A stretch of 64,000 nt of DNA from Planctomycetota bacterium (GCA_003389215.1 QQVP01000089.1:1-64000); one strand, 5' to 3'. Counted from the stretch's first letter, positions 7,855 to 17,082 are shown. The notes: generated from the sequence alone by a model not told the origin. Numbers and translations are program-made.

Positions 7855-9207
7855 ATGAGTAGCGAGCTGATTATCAGTGTCTCCGGACTGCGGGGCATCG
7901 TCGGCGAGACCCTTACCGCCGAAGTCGCCGCCCACTACGCGCTGGCCTACGAGTCGACGCTCGACTTTGGGCCGATCTTGATTACCCGCGACGGACGTGC
8001 CAGCGGCGGCATGCTCGGCGACGCGATCGCCGCGGTGCTGGCCGCGCGTGGTCGCGAGGTGGTCGACGCCGGCGTGGCCGCCACCCCGACGACCGGGGTC
8101 CTCGTCAAGCACCAACGCTGCGTCGGGGGAATCCAGATCAGCGCCAGTCACAATCCCATCGAATGGAACGGGCTGAAGTTGTTCGGGGTCGATGGCCGGG
8201 TGATCTCGGCCACCTCGGGCGAGGTCGTCATGGAGCGTTTCGCCGCGGCCGATCCGCAGCCGCTTCCCGGCGACGCCTCGCACGCGATGAACATTCGCCG
8301 GCTCGAAGAAACGATCGAAGACCACTGGCATCTGATCGAAGGGATCGTCGACGCGCCGCGAATTCGGGCGGCGAAGTTCAAAGTGCTGCTCGACTCGAAT
8401 CACGGTGCCGGGGGCCTCCTGGGTCGACGCCTGCTCAAGGAATTGGGTTGCCAGTTGGAGATTTTTGGCGGCACGCCTGACGGCCGCTTTGCCCACACGC
8501 CCGAGCCGACCGCCGAGAACCTGGCCGAAATTGCCCCGCAGGTCGCCCAGCGCGGCGCGGTGATCGGCTTCTGCCAGGATCCGGATGCCGATCGCCTGGC
8601 GGTGATCGACGAGGCGGGTCGCTATCTGGGCGAGGAGTATACGCTGGCGATGTGCGTCGACCACGTGCTGCGGCAGAAGGTCGGCCCGGTGGTCACCAAT
8701 TGCTCGACGAGCCGCATGTCGCAAGACCTGGCCGAGAAGTACGGTGCCGCCTTCTACCGCTCGAAGGTGGGCGAGGCCAACGTCACCGACATGATGATCG
8801 AGCACGGTGCGATCATCGGCGGTGAAGGGAACGGCGGCACGATCGATCCCCGCGTCGTCTACGTCCGCGACAGTTTCGTCGGCATGGCCCTGTTGCTCGA
8901 CGCCATGGCGGCCCGGCAGAAGACGATCAGCGAGCTGGCCGGCGAGCTGCCCCGCTACGCGATGGTCAAGACGAAGGTCGCCCTGGCCAAAGAGAAGCTG
9001 CCCGCGGCACTGGCCGCGCTGGAGAAGCACTTTGCCGACGCCGAGACCGACGCGCTCGACGGCCTGCGCTTCGATTGGCCCGGCCGTTGGCTGCTGGTAC
9101 GGGCAAGCAACACCGAGCCGATTGTGCGGATCATGGCCGAGGCGGCGGATGCGAAGGCGGCCGAGACGATGTGCGACGACGCGGGCGGTGTGATCGCGCG
9201 GGTCTAA
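7855..9207 (+). CDS. Phosphoglucosamine/phosphohexose mutase (GlmM-like)
   Basis: A 450-residue phosphohexomutase. The N-terminal SGLRGIVG, active loop SASHNP with S98, metal loop DPDADR (242-247), specificity loop GGEGNGG and phosphate loop RASNTEP are all visible. The specificity loop differs from the GGEQSGH of classical bacterial GlmM and resembles archaeal-type and planctomycete phosphomannomutase/GlmM proteins. Glucosamine phosphate and hexose phosphate are both possible substrates. If it is the GlmM of this genome, its GlcN-1-P would feed the uridylyltransferase encoded at 57531-58283. The region between this gene and the divergent phosphoglucomutase holds the MITE-like element and about 240 bp without a clear promoter. 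Confidence 0.88.
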   Translation: MSSELIISVSGLRGIVGETLTAEVAAHYALAYESTLDFGPILITRDGRASGGMLGDAIAAVLAARGREVVDAGVAATPTTGVLVKHQRCVGGIQISASHNPIEWNGLKLFGVDGRVISATSGEVVMERFAAADPQPLPGDASHAMNIRRLEETIEDHWHLIEGIVDAPRIRAAKFKVLLDSNHGAGGLLGRRLLKELGCQLEIFGGTPDGRFAHTPEPTAENLAEIAPQVAQRGAVIGFCQDPDADRLAVIDEAGRYLGEEYTLAMCVDHVLRQKVGPVVTNCSTSRMSQDLAEKYGAAFYRSKVGEANVTDMMIEHGAIIGGEGNGGTIDPRVVYVRDSFVGMALLLDAMAARQKTISELAGELPRYAMVKTKVALAKEKLPAALAALEKHFADAETDALDGLRFDWPGRWLLVRASNTEPIVRIMAEAADAKAAETMCDDAGGVIARV

Positions 9208-9247
9208 CGACGCGCGGTGCGATTGCCGTGGGGGTTGCCCCGCGCGC

Positions 9248-9448
9248 TCAGTCGGACTCGCCCAGGGCATCTTTCACGAGCGCCTCGATGTCCAGCGAGC
9301 CGTCGCCGATGGCGTCCATGACGGAGTCCATTTGCGTACGGCTCTCGTAGTCGCGGACCTTGCTGAGGATCTTCTCGATTTCTTCATCGGTGTGAGCTTT
9401 CGCACGCAGCCACTCGATCAGCGGCCCGTATTGGTCGTCGCTTTCCAT
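9248..9448 (-). CDS. Small acidic hypothetical protein, 66 aa
   Basis: A 66-residue, mostly helical acidic protein without membrane segment or signal. The start is supported by AAAGGA seven bases before the ATG. It contains a DDQYGPLIEWLRAKAHTDEE segment and an acidic second half. It is convergent with the GlmM-like gene, only 40 bp away. I do not recognise the family. The codon usage looks like that of neighbouring genes, so I think it is real. Confidence 0.6.
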   Translation of the reverse strand: MESDDQYGPLIEWLRAKAHTDEEIEKILSKVRDYESRTQMDSVMDAIGDGSLDIEALVKDALGESD

Positions 9449-9785
9449 GGTTCGGTCCTTTCGGCTGGGGCTCCCCGAGGTCGTACCGGCGACCGAGAAA
9501 CGGGAGCGAACGGGCGTGGCTCTGGCCTTTTGCGAGGTTCCGGAAAGAATATCGTAACCGCGTCGTGGCTTGCGTGGTACAAGCCACGGGCGCGGTGCCA
9601 GTTGTGTCAGGGTGCCACTTACCTGCCCCGTTCGGTGCGTTGACCCTGGCGCCGTGCCCAGTTAATTTGGCAGTGGTTTCGCGCGGTTGCCCAAGCGCGC
9701 GACATTCTTTCCCTGGACTAAATCGCCGCGTCTTCGGGGGCCGTCTCGCCGTTTCTATCCCCGACCCACAGCAGAGGAGTTCGCT
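9449..9785. other. Divergent intergenic region with a hairpin
   Basis: There is no gene here. An 8-bp perfect stem GTGGCTTG/CAAGCCAC with a 7-base loop lies at 9565-9587, followed by two GTGCCA repeats near 9597 and 9613. No clear -35/-10 pair was found. The region should hold promoters for both the small minus-strand gene and the EF-hand protein. Confidence 0.4.
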
Positions 9786-11318
9786 ATGCGGAAGTTAAAT
9801 GCGTTGGCTCGTTTTTCGCTCATGTTGACGGTGGCGGCCGTGGCGTTCGCCGTCGCGGCCGACACCGCGCTGGCCGATCATAACAAGAAGGGAGGCCAGC
9901 GAGGCGATCGTGCGACTCGCTGGAATCCCGACCAGATGTTCGATCGGGTCGATACCGATAACGACGGCAGCGTCAGCCGCGAGGAATTCAAGACCGCGCT
10001 GGAGCGCCGCATGGAGCGCTATCGCCAGATGCGCGAACGCTCGAAGGAGCGCATCGAGGCTGCCAAGCGTGAGGGCCAGCAAGAGATGCGCGAAAAGATC
10101 GCCGAACGGATGAAGGCGATGAAGATCCAACGCGCAAAGGCCGGCAAGAAGGGCGACAAGGCCCAGGCCCGTTCTCATCGCGGGCACCATCAGGGATGTC
10201 ACCACGCCCACCGCGGCAAGGGGCGTCATCACGGTCCGCATCATCGTGGTCCACGACCGCCGCTGGGTCCCGGCGCGCTCGACTTGAGCCACGCCAAGGT
10301 CGTCCACGTGCACTACCACTTCCACGGCGGTCCGCCGCGACCGCACATGCGTCACGCCGGGCACCGCGCCTCGGCGGCGCGGGCCGCGTTGGGTCGTGGC
10401 GGCTGTGCAAAGTGCAAGAAGGCCAAGGCCAGCGCCTGTGCGAAGTGCGATAAGGCCAAGGCCGCCTGCTGCGGCGATTGTGGTGGCAAGGCGAAGGCCG
10501 CCTGCTGTGGCGAGTGTGGTGATAAGGCCAAGGCCAGCGCCTGTGCGAAGTGCGATAAGGCCAAGGCCGCCTGCTGCGGCGATTGTGGTGGCAAGGCGAA
10601 GGCCGCCTGCTGTGGCAAGTGTGGTGATAAGGCGAAGGCCGCCTGCTGCGGCGATTGTGGTGATAAGGCCAAGGCCGCCTGCTGTGGCAAGTGCGGTGGG
10701 GAGGGGGCGAAGTCGTGCCCCGTCTGCCGCAAGACCGCTGGCGGCGATGAAGAGGCCGTCGAGGGTGTTGCCGAGGCAGGCGAGGCGACGGATGCCGCGA
10801 AGTTGGCGGCCGTCGACCCCGACCTGAACGAGGTGCCCGCCACGGACGCGGAGGAGGTCGCCGAATTCGAAACGATTCCGCGTGAAGAGGCTGGCGATGT
10901 CTCGGCCGAGGACGTTCGGGTGGCCGAGTTCGTCGAGCCGGTTGCCGCGGAAGAGCCGGCCACGATCGCGCGGCCGGTGGCCGAAGTCGCGGCCGCCTCC
11001 GACGTGACCGTGGAAATCGACCTGGCCGAGTTGGCCGAGCTGGCCGAGGCGGAAGCGACGACCGAGGTGGAAACGCCGGTTCGCGAAGAGTCCGCCCGCG
11101 AGCAAGCCCCGGCCGAGCAGGCTGAAGAGCCCACGGAAGCACCTGCGGAAGAGCTCACAGAAGAGCCCGCAGAAGAAGAGCAAGCCGCGACCGTCGACGT
11201 CGACGAAGAGACGATCGAGCTCGCGCTGGCCGAAGATCTCGACCTGATCTCGGTGATCGACGAGATTCTCGCCGAGCAAGAAGCGGGCGACGAGGATGCC
11301 TCGGACGACGCCGAGTAG
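9786..11318 (+). CDS. Secreted EF-hand protein with His-rich and CxxC-repeat regions
   Basis: A 510-residue exported protein. The start at 9786 is set by GAGGAG six bases upstream and by the Sec signal peptide that begins there (cleavage expected after TALA, residue 30). Domains in order: a canonical 12-residue EF-hand loop D56-E67 (DTDNDGSVSREE); a charged helix of about 70 residues; a His-rich stretch (about 135-190) with many HH and HHG motifs; a Cys-rich tandem region (about 206-315) with ten CxxC units; and an acidic Ala/Glu tail of roughly 190 residues. The EF-hand, histidines and cysteines all suggest metal binding outside the cytoplasm, which is inference. A strong terminator follows. 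I do not know a named family with this whole arrangement. Confidence 0.8.
   Translation: MRKLNALARFSLMLTVAAVAFAVAADTALADHNKKGGQRGDRATRWNPDQMFDRVDTDNDGSVSREEFKTALERRMERYRQMRERSKERIEAAKREGQQEMREKIAERMKAMKIQRAKAGKKGDKAQARSHRGHHQGCHHAHRGKGRHHGPHHRGPRPPLGPGALDLSHAKVVHVHYHFHGGPPRPHMRHAGHRASAARAALGRGGCAKCKKAKASACAKCDKAKAACCGDCGGKAKAACCGECGDKAKASACAKCDKAKAACCGDCGGKAKAACCGKCGDKAKAACCGDCGDKAKAACCGKCGGEGAKSCPVCRKTAGGDEEAVEGVAEAGEATDAAKLAAVDPDLNEVPATDAEEVAEFETIPREEAGDVSAEDVRVAEFVEPVAAEEPATIARPVAEVAAASDVTVEIDLAELAELAEAEATTEVETPVREESAREQAPAEQAEEPTEAPAEELTEEPAEEEQAATVDVDEETIELALAEDLDLISVIDEILAEQEAGDEDASDDAE
10402..10730 (+). repeat. In-frame CxxC tandem repeat array
   Basis: Roughly 33-bp units encode CCGxCGxKAKAA or the variant ACAKCDKAK. 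A larger 105-bp block is duplicated: the copy starting near 10431 recurs at 10536 almost unchanged. All periods are multiples of three, so the reading frame is kept. The array encodes ten CxxC motifs. Confidence 0.85.
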
Positions 11319-11350
11319 TCGCGGCTTACTTGGCGACCGATAAACGAAAC

Positions 11351-11389
11351 AAGCGCCACGGCCCGCGTTGGCCGGGGCGCTTCTTTTTT
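11351..11389 (+). terminator. Intrinsic terminator after the EF-hand gene
   Basis: A GC-rich stem pairs AAGCGCC (11351-11357) with GGCGCTT (11376-11382). An inner CGGCC/GGCCG stem adds to it, and a run of T follows (11381-11389). It lies 33 bp after the TAG stop. Confidence 0.85.
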
Positions 11390-11411
11390 GTCCCCGCGGT
11401 CGCCTGCAGCG

Positions 11412-11537
11412 CTAGTCGCGACTGCGCCAGCGGGCGAAGAAGGTCGACGCCACGACCATGCCGCAGGCCAGGCCGGCCCCGAACAGAATCAACCCCAGGG
11501 GCAATTCGACGGCCGTAACGTGTGCCAGCAAATCCAT
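11412..11537 (-). CDS. 41-aa single-pass membrane protein
   Basis: A short ORF of 41 codons downstream of the acetyl-CoA synthetase gene on the same strand. A GAGGAG ribosome binding site lies eight bases before the ATG at 11537. The product has a short N-terminus, one hydrophobic segment (about residues 13-33, ELPLGLILFGAGLACGMVV) and a basic end WRSRD, which predicts the N-terminus outside and the C-terminus inside. The 60-bp gap from acs suggests cotranscription. Function unknown; it could be a subunit or stabiliser of a membrane complex. Confidence 0.6.
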   Translation of the reverse strand: MDLLAHVTAVELPLGLILFGAGLACGMVVASTFFARWRSRD

Positions 11538-11597
11538 CGTGCCATCTCCTCTCGTGTTGGTCCGGCCTTCCAAGCAGGCTGCCGGATAGCGTCGTTC

Positions 11598-13556
11598 CTA
11601 TTCCTCGTCCTCGCGAAGGCTCGCCAGCACGCTGTAGTCCTCGAGCGTCGTCGTGTCGCCCACCTCTTCTTTGCCGCTGGCGATGTCGCGAAGCAGTCGC
11701 CGCATGATCTTGCCGCTGCGCGTCTTCGGCAACGCCCCGGTGAAGCGGACATCGTCCGGCTGGGCCAGGGCTCCGATCTCCTTGCGGACGTGCTGCTTCA
11801 GCTCGTCGCGCAGGGCGTCGCTCGGCTCGACGTCGCGGAGCGTCACGAACACGGCGATCGCTTCGCCCTTGAGTTCGTGCGGCTTGCCGACGGCCGCCGC
11901 CTCGGCGACGTGCTCGTGGCTCACCAGGGCGCTCTCGATCTCGATCGTGCTGAGCCGGTGCCCCGACACATTCAAGACATCGTCAATTCGCCCCATGATC
12001 CAGTAGTATCCGTCCCGGTCGCAGCGGGCATTATCGCCACAAAGATAGTTGCCCGGCACGGTTGACCAGTATTGTTGGACATATCGTTCGTCGTCGCCCC
12101 AGATGCCCCGCAGCATGCCGGGCCAGGGACGCGTGATGATGAGCATGCCGCCGTGGCCCTCGTCGACCGGCTGGCCCGTCTCGTCGACCACCGCCGGCAC
12201 GATGCCCGGTAGCGGCTTGGTGCAGCTGCCCGGCTTGGTGGGAATCGCCCCGGGAAGCGGGGTCATCATGATCCCTCCCGTTTCGGTTTGCCACCAGGTA
12301 TCGACGATCGGACAGCGCTCGCCGCCGATCGTCTTGTGGTACCACATCCAGGCCTCGGGATTGATCCCTTCGCCGACGGTGCCCAAGAGTCGCAGGCTCG
12401 ATAGGTCGCTGCGCCGGACGAACTCGTCGCCCCACTTGATGAAGGCCCGAATCGCCGTGGGCGCCGTGTAGAAGATCGTCACGCGATACTTCTCCACGAT
12501 TTCCCAGAAGCGACCCTCGTCGGGCCAGTTCGGCGCGCCCTCGTACATCACCACGGTCGCTCCGTTGGAGAGCGGGCCGTAGAGAATGTAGCTGTGGCCG
12601 GTGATCCAGCCGACGTCGGCCGTACACCAATAGATGTCCTCGTCCTTCAGGTCGAAGACCCAGCGGGAGGTCATCTTGGTGTACAGGTTGTAGCCGGCCG
12701 TGGTGTGCTTGATACCCTTCGGTTTGCCCGTCGAGCCGCTGGTGTAGAGGATGAACAGCGGGGCCTCGCTGTCGAGCTCGGCGGCGGGGCAGTCGGCCGA
12801 GGCCTCGTCCATCAGGTCGTCCCACCAGAAGTCACGACCCTCGACCATGTTCACTTCGGCCCCGGTGCGGCGCAGCACGACGCACTTCTCCACCGTGGGC
12901 GATTTGGCCAGGGCCGCGTCGACCGTCTCTTTCAGCGGCAGTTCCGCGCCGCGTCGCCAGCCGGCGTCGGCGGTAATCTGCAGCTTGGCCGAGGCATCGT
13001 TGTTGCGGTCGGCAATCGCCTCGCTGGAAAAACCGCCGAAAATGACCGAGTGGACGGCCCCGATCCGCGCGCAGGCCAAACAGGCGATTGCCAGCTCCGG
13101 CGTCATGCCCATGTAGATCGACACGACATCGCCCTGGCCGACACCAAGCCCCTTAAGCACATTGGCAAACTTGCAGACCTCGCGGTGCAGCTCTTGGTAG
13201 GTGAGCGTCCGCTGGTCGCCCGGTTCGCCCTCCCAGAGAATGGCCGCCTTGTTCTGCCGGGGCGTGTCGAGATGCACGTCGAGGCAGTTGTACGAAACGT
13301 TGGTCTTTCCGCCCACGAACCACTTGGCAAACGGCGGGTTCCAATCGAGGACCTGGTCGAAGGGCTGGAACCAGTGGAGCTCCTCGCGGGCGAGCTTCTC
13401 CCAGAAGGCCTCGGTGTCGGCGGCCGCTTCGTCCCACAACCGCTGATACGCATCGAGCGAGCCGATGTGCGCCGCGGCGGCAAATTCTGGCGGCGGCGGG
13501 AAGAGCCGCTCTTCGTGCATCACCGTGTCGATCTGGCCCGCCTGCGCATCGGACAT
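11598..13556 (-). CDS. acs: Acetyl-CoA synthetase
   Basis: A 652-residue AMP-forming acetate-CoA ligase, the usual length of the family. It activates acetate with ATP and joins it to CoA in the cytoplasm. Visible motifs are the P-loop [11 protein letters not shown] (271-281), [10 protein letters not shown] (419-428) with the tryptophan that limits the acyl pocket, the hinge-region [18 protein letters not shown], and [11 protein letters not shown] near the end with K616, the lysine that is regulated by acetylation in this family. A near-perfect AGGAGG lies eight bases before the ATG. The tiny membrane ORFs at 11412-11537 and 13742-13828 flank it on the same strand. Confidence 0.97.
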   Translation of the reverse strand: MSDAQAGQIDTVMHEERLFPPPPEFAAAAHIGSLDAYQRLWDEAAADTEAFWEKLAREELHWFQPFDQVLDWNPPFAKWFVGGKTNVSYNCLDVHLDTPRQNKAAILWEGEPGDQRTLTYQELHREVCKFANVLKGLGVGQGDVVSIYMGMTPELAIACLACARIGAVHSVIFGGFSSEAIADRNNDASAKLQITADAGWRRGAELPLKETVDAALAKSPTVEKCVVLRRTGAEVNMVEGRDFWWDDLMDEASADCPAAELDSEAPLFILYTSGSTGKPKGIKHTTAGYNLYTKMTSRWVFDLKDEDIYWCTADVGWITGHSYILYGPLSNGATVVMYEGAPNWPDEGRFWEIVEKYRVTIFYTAPTAIRAFIKWGDEFVRRSDLSSLRLLGTVGEGINPEAWMWYHKTIGGERCPIVDTWWQTETGGIMMTPLPGAIPTKPGSCTKPLPGIVPAVVDETGQPVDEGHGGMLIITRPWPGMLRGIWGDDERYVQQYWSTVPGNYLCGDNARCDRDGYYWIMGRIDDVLNVSGHRLSTIEIESALVSHEHVAEAAAVGKPHELKGEAIAVFVTLRDVEPSDALRDELKQHVRKEIGALAQPDDVRFTGALPKTRSGKIMRRLLRDIASGKEEVGDTTTLEDYSVLASLREDEE

Positions 13557-13741
13557 AACGATTGCCTCCTGAACCGAGCGAGAAATTCACGAACGCGTTT
13601 GGCGCGCAACGACAGCGCGGCGACATGAGTCCGTGATTCTAAGATCGCGACGCGAGGGGGTCAATCAGCGGCCGCTTGGCGAGCGGCCCCCCGCGCACGC
13701 GCGAAAGAAAAGCAACGAGCGCCGGCGACGACACCGGGGAC

Positions 13742-13828
13742 TTAGTCTTCGGCGTTCTTGCGCAAGTAGATGAACAAGACGATCAGGCCGACGAGAAGAA
13801 GACTCAAAATGGTGTAGAACCAGAACAT
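13742..13828 (-). CDS. 28-aa single-pass membrane peptide
   Basis: A 28-codon ORF preceded by AAAGGGA about six bases before its ATG at 13828. The product is almost one hydrophobic helix (FWFYTILSLLLVGLIVLFIY) followed by LRKNAED. It is upstream of acs on the same strand with a gap of about 185 bp. Its composition and site are unlike random sequence in such GC-rich DNA: the segment is locally A/T-rich and leucine-dense. Function unknown. Confidence 0.5.
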   Translation of the reverse strand: MFWFYTILSLLLVGLIVLFIYLRKNAED

Positions 13829-14304
13829 GCCAATTCCCTTTCGTTGCGTGACTCGGTTGCCGGCAGCATCGGCTGAGGCAGGCCTCTTCGCAAAACCAAC
13901 TGCGAAAATCGTATCAGGTCGAACGCCAGCCTGAAAAGCCACCAAATCGCAAAAATCCCGCGTTCCGGGGCCGCAGGGCGGCCCGTCGTTGCCGGGCTCA
14001 CGAACATGCCTTGGGCGGGCCCCCTAATCTCGCTGGTCGGGCCCACTTGCGCGGTTTCCGCCGAGGCGACGCGTACCGCGCCCCAAACGGGCCGGTTTCC
14101 TCACTTCAGCGGCTGGCCGGGTCGCGCGTTCCTTCTGCCACGCGATGTCGCGATGTTACTCGCAAAGAGAGCGTCTGCTTGAGAGCTGCGACGGCCAGGA
14201 CATAGACTAACGACGTGTCGCCGACGACCTCGACGCGCGACCGTGTGTGGCACACAAAGCCCACCGAGGAATCCCCCACAGAGTTGTCCCCAGAAGAGTG
14301 CGCC
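13829..14304. other. Intergenic region without a recognised feature
   Basis: The region lies between the divergent 28-aa peptide and the DUF6807 gene. Open frames here look like chance frames. I see no repeat, terminator or good promoter. Confidence 0.4.
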
Positions 14305-15339
14305 ATGAAATTCTCGCAACTTGCCCGACTCGCGCTGTCGTTGATCGTGGGGAGTCCGTTCTTCTCGCCGCCCGCCGCCGCACTGGCCGAGGAGCCGGCC
14401 GTCTACTCGCTTCGCGGCGACGACCATGGTCAGCTGCTGCAGACGCCCCGCGGCCGGATCGCGCTCCGCTACATGACCCGCAAACCGGCCGACTCGCAGC
14501 TCTCGGCCAACAGCGTCTGCTGCCTGTTTCCGCTCACGACGCCCGCGGGCGTGCGGGTCGTCGATTTTGCCCCGGACGATCATCGCCATCATCGCGGCGT
14601 GTTCCTGGCCTGGCACGCCATGAAGGTGCGATTTGCCGACGCCGACGAAACGCGGGCCGACTTCTGGGGCTGGGGTGAAATGGCACCGACCGAGGGCCGC
14701 GTCATTCGCAATCGCGAAGTCAAGCTCATCGCCGCGGATGCGGAAACGGCGCGGCTCAGCGTCGCCAACGATTGGCTCGCCGACGAGCGCGTGGCGATGC
14801 GCGAACAGACCGAGATCGTGGTTCGCGAGGTGCCCGACGCTTATGTCGTCGACTTACAGTTTCGTCTCACGCCCGTCGCTCAGGTCACGCTCGATCGCTC
14901 GGCCTTTGGCGGCTTTTGTGTGAAAGCCCGTAAGGACGGCGAAGCGGTCTACTCTATGGCTGCCGACCAACAGGCGGGGGCGGAAGTCGTTCCGGTGTCG
15001 TTGCCGGCACCGCACTACCTGAAGCCTGAGACCGACTGGCCCGCGGCGGCCTGGTACGACTACACGATCAAGCTCTCGGGAGCTGCAGGCGACGGAACGG
15101 AGACTGCGGACGCCGGCAGTACGGTCGGCATCGCCGTGATCGATCATCCGCAGAACCCCGCGACCGCCTGGCACAACCTGGCCGCCATTGCCATGATCAA
15201 TCCCTGCATCGTCGCCCCGGGCGAGGTGACGTTTACCAAGGAGCAGCCGCTGGTGCTGCGCTATCGGCTGGTGGTTCACGACGGTCCGCCGCAGGCCGCG
15301 CTGTTAGCGCGGCTCGCTCGACAATGGCGCGGGGAGTAA
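14305..15339 (+). CDS. Secreted DUF6807 (PmoA-like) protein
   Basis: A 344-residue protein with a Sec signal peptide (MKFSQLARLALSLIVG..., cleavage near AALAEE at about residue 28). The body follows the DUF6807 family, once named after methane oxygenase PmoA without experimental basis: an early R-Y-M-T-R-K-P segment, the FAPDDHRHHRGVFLAWH histidine cluster, FWGWGEM, and a closing segment with ITFTKE-like strands. Planctomycetes carry many secreted members, often beside sugar oxidoreductases; none is adjacent here. The histidine cluster suggests a carbohydrate- or metal-binding site, which is inference. Start chosen from the signal peptide and a purine-rich AGAAGAG upstream. Confidence 0.78.
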   Translation: MKFSQLARLALSLIVGSPFFSPPAAALAEEPAVYSLRGDDHGQLLQTPRGRIALRYMTRKPADSQLSANSVCCLFPLTTPAGVRVVDFAPDDHRHHRGVFLAWHAMKVRFADADETRADFWGWGEMAPTEGRVIRNREVKLIAADAETARLSVANDWLADERVAMREQTEIVVREVPDAYVVDLQFRLTPVAQVTLDRSAFGGFCVKARKDGEAVYSMAADQQAGAEVVPVSLPAPHYLKPETDWPAAAWYDYTIKLSGAAGDGTETADAGSTVGIAVIDHPQNPATAWHNLAAIAMINPCIVAPGEVTFTKEQPLVLRYRLVVHDGPPQAALLARLARQWRGE

Positions 15340-15984
15340 TTTCGGCACGCGGCCCCACGCGTTATGTGAAGAGGGCGACATGCATCCGCGGGCAGACGAC
15401 TCTGACGGACGAGACGCGGCTACGCCGTCCTTGATGCCCTTCTAACAAATTCCTTGTCGGAGCTTGCGCCCCTGTGTGCGTTGGAGGGCAGGCGCCTGTC
15501 CGTCTTCGGCCAACGTCTGTCCGCCGGCGGACAGACGGCTCCGCGGCAACTGTCCGGATTCGGACAGGGTATCTCTTCGAAGTCGCGCCGCGCCGATCCC
15601 CCGGCGCGCGATTAGCCGACGCCTGCCAACGGCTTAGGGCAACATAGGACGAGGCTGCCCGCGCGTGCGGCGCTGAAGTCGCCCGCGTCGCTGACTTCAC
15701 ACGCCTCGCTCGTCGCGATCGCCACAGGCGTTGCTCAAGGACTCTTTTTCCGCAGGCGAAGTCAAGCCCGCTCGAATGTTCCATTTGGGAATGTGCCACT
15801 TCTGTGGTAACAAGGCGGGGGGAACATGCCGTAGGCGCATGCGTTCCTTGAGGCCCGCGATACTCGGCGTCGCGCGCTGTCTTTGGTGGCGATCCGGGAC
15901 ACCCCACGACGGAAAGCGTCCTTGAACGTGCGCGGCGATTGTTCCGCGCGACCCCCGACCAGGCCCCTGACCAGGAGAGCGCCC
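15340..15984. other. Intergenic region of 645 bp with several hairpins
   Basis: No gene is supported. The region holds the palindrome pair at 15514-15567 and a further hairpin at 15821-15847 (GGAACATGC paired with GCAT and GTTCC across a two-base bulge). It has the look of old repeat or mobile-element remains. Part of it could be a long leader for the HTH gene. Confidence 0.45.
15514..15567. repeat. Two adjacent palindromes sharing CTGTCCG
   Basis: A perfect 24-bp palindrome (15514-15537) has arms CGTCTGTCCGCC and their complement with no loop. Next, CTGTCCG (15550-15556) pairs with CGGACAG (15561-15567) over a GATT loop. A third CTGTCCG lies just upstream near 15496. The structure resembles REP-type or protein-binding palindromes. 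Confidence 0.7.
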
Positions 15985-16662
15985 ATGAAACCACCCCAGA
16001 AACCCTGGCCCCTGAGTGATCCCGCCGCGAGTGACCCAGCCGTCGAATCGAGCGGACCTCATCCCGGCGGCCGGCCGCGGGCCCTGGACGACGTCAAGAA
16101 GGCCGAGATCGCCGCCATGATCTCGGTCGGCTGTAGCAAGGCGGCCGCCTGCCGCTACGTCGGCTGTGTGCCGGCTACGTTGCGCAACGAGCTGCGTCGC
16201 GACGCCGGATTCGCCGCCCGCGTTCGCAGGGCCGAACGGCACCGGCAGCTGGTAGCCCTGCAGCAGATTCAAAAGGCCGGCGCACGCAGCTGGCGGGCCG
16301 CGGCCTGGTTGCTCGAACGACTCAACCCCGAGGATTTTCACCGCCGCGATCCGGACGTGGTCACGCGAGAACAGCTCGAAGCGTACGTGCAGAGCTTTGT
16401 CGAGGCACTGAGCGGCGAACTGACGCGGGAACAGTTCCAGCGACTGGGCGGCCTGCTGCGGAAAAATCGGGCCCAGGAGCTGCGCGATGAGCTCGACGAG
16501 CTGATCGGCGAGGATCCCACGCTCGACGACTTCGCCTTCGCCGACCCGAATCTCGAAGACCCGAACCCCGGCGAAGCGGCGCACCATGACGATGCGGCGG
16601 AGGAACCGCATCCTGAGAATCCCCGACGGAAAGGCGAGGCGGATGAGACGCATGAATCGTAG
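15985..16662 (+). CDS. Helix-turn-helix protein, 225 aa
   Basis: The start is supported by AGGAGAG about six bases upstream. Residues 28-75 begin with GGRPR and form a likely HTH: AEIAAMISVGCSKAAACRYV followed by a second helix ending at LRNELRRD. A long basic helix region and the segment WRAAAWLLERLNPEDF follow, a pattern also seen in phage terminase small subunits and related HTH proteins. The C-terminal third is acidic and low in complexity. No phage genes surround it, so I call it a DNA-binding protein of unknown role. A terminator-like hairpin follows 19 bases after the stop. Confidence 0.6.
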   Translation: MKPPQKPWPLSDPAASDPAVESSGPHPGGRPRALDDVKKAEIAAMISVGCSKAAACRYVGCVPATLRNELRRDAGFAARVRRAERHRQLVALQQIQKAGARSWRAAAWLLERLNPEDFHRRDPDVVTREQLEAYVQSFVEALSGELTREQFQRLGGLLRKNRAQELRDELDELIGEDPTLDDFAFADPNLEDPNPGEAAHHDDAAEEPHPENPRRKGEADETHES

Positions 16663-16681
16663 GCCGAGCGCCCGTCGGCTC

Positions 16682-16700
16682 GGGGCGAGACGCCCCTTTT
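16682..16700 (+). terminator. Likely intrinsic terminator after the HTH gene
   Basis: GGGGCG (16682-16687) pairs with CGCCCC (16691-16696) over an AGA loop and is followed by TTTT. The stem is short but fully GC, and the position, 19 bases after the stop, fits. Confidence 0.6.
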
Positions 16701-16840
16701 CCGGGCTACAACACGCACGAGTTTTTGCGCCCCCGGACCAGAAGTGCCGGCAAATTGCTCAAGCCCTGAAACGCCAAGGAGTTGGTCCCGCGCGGCCGCG
16801 CGACGGCGCTGCTGCGCAAATCGTGCCTGGGTCGCGGCTT

Positions 16841-16891
16841 GGAGTTTTTTCACGGCGACCGCGAATTTCCGGGTTTCAGGAAAAAAACTCC
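16841..16891. other. A/T-stemmed inverted repeat upstream of pyrG
   Basis: GGAGTTTTTTC (16841-16851) and GAAAAAAACTCC (16880-16891) are inverted copies differing by one extra A, separated by 28 bases. Such T/A runs are rare in this GC-rich sequence. The rest of the 420-bp gap before pyrG shows nothing firm. Confidence 0.55.
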
Positions 16892-17082
16892 GAGCGCCGC
16901 AGCGGGTCACGGGCGGGCATGGCGGGTGGCAAGGGCGTTGCGCGACCTGATAGGCTACAGGGTTTGGGAAAATCGCCGCGAGAATGCCCCCGCCTCGAAC
17001 GTCACGGTCTTTCGTGGCCAGCGATCGGGAGGTCGGCGACTGCGGTTCCAGGACGCCCCTCACCCATCAGGAAGATGAACTC

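Noticed and set aside
15985..16662. Phage terminase small subunit
   Set aside because: The HTH and following helix resemble that family, but no large terminase, portal or other phage gene is present.
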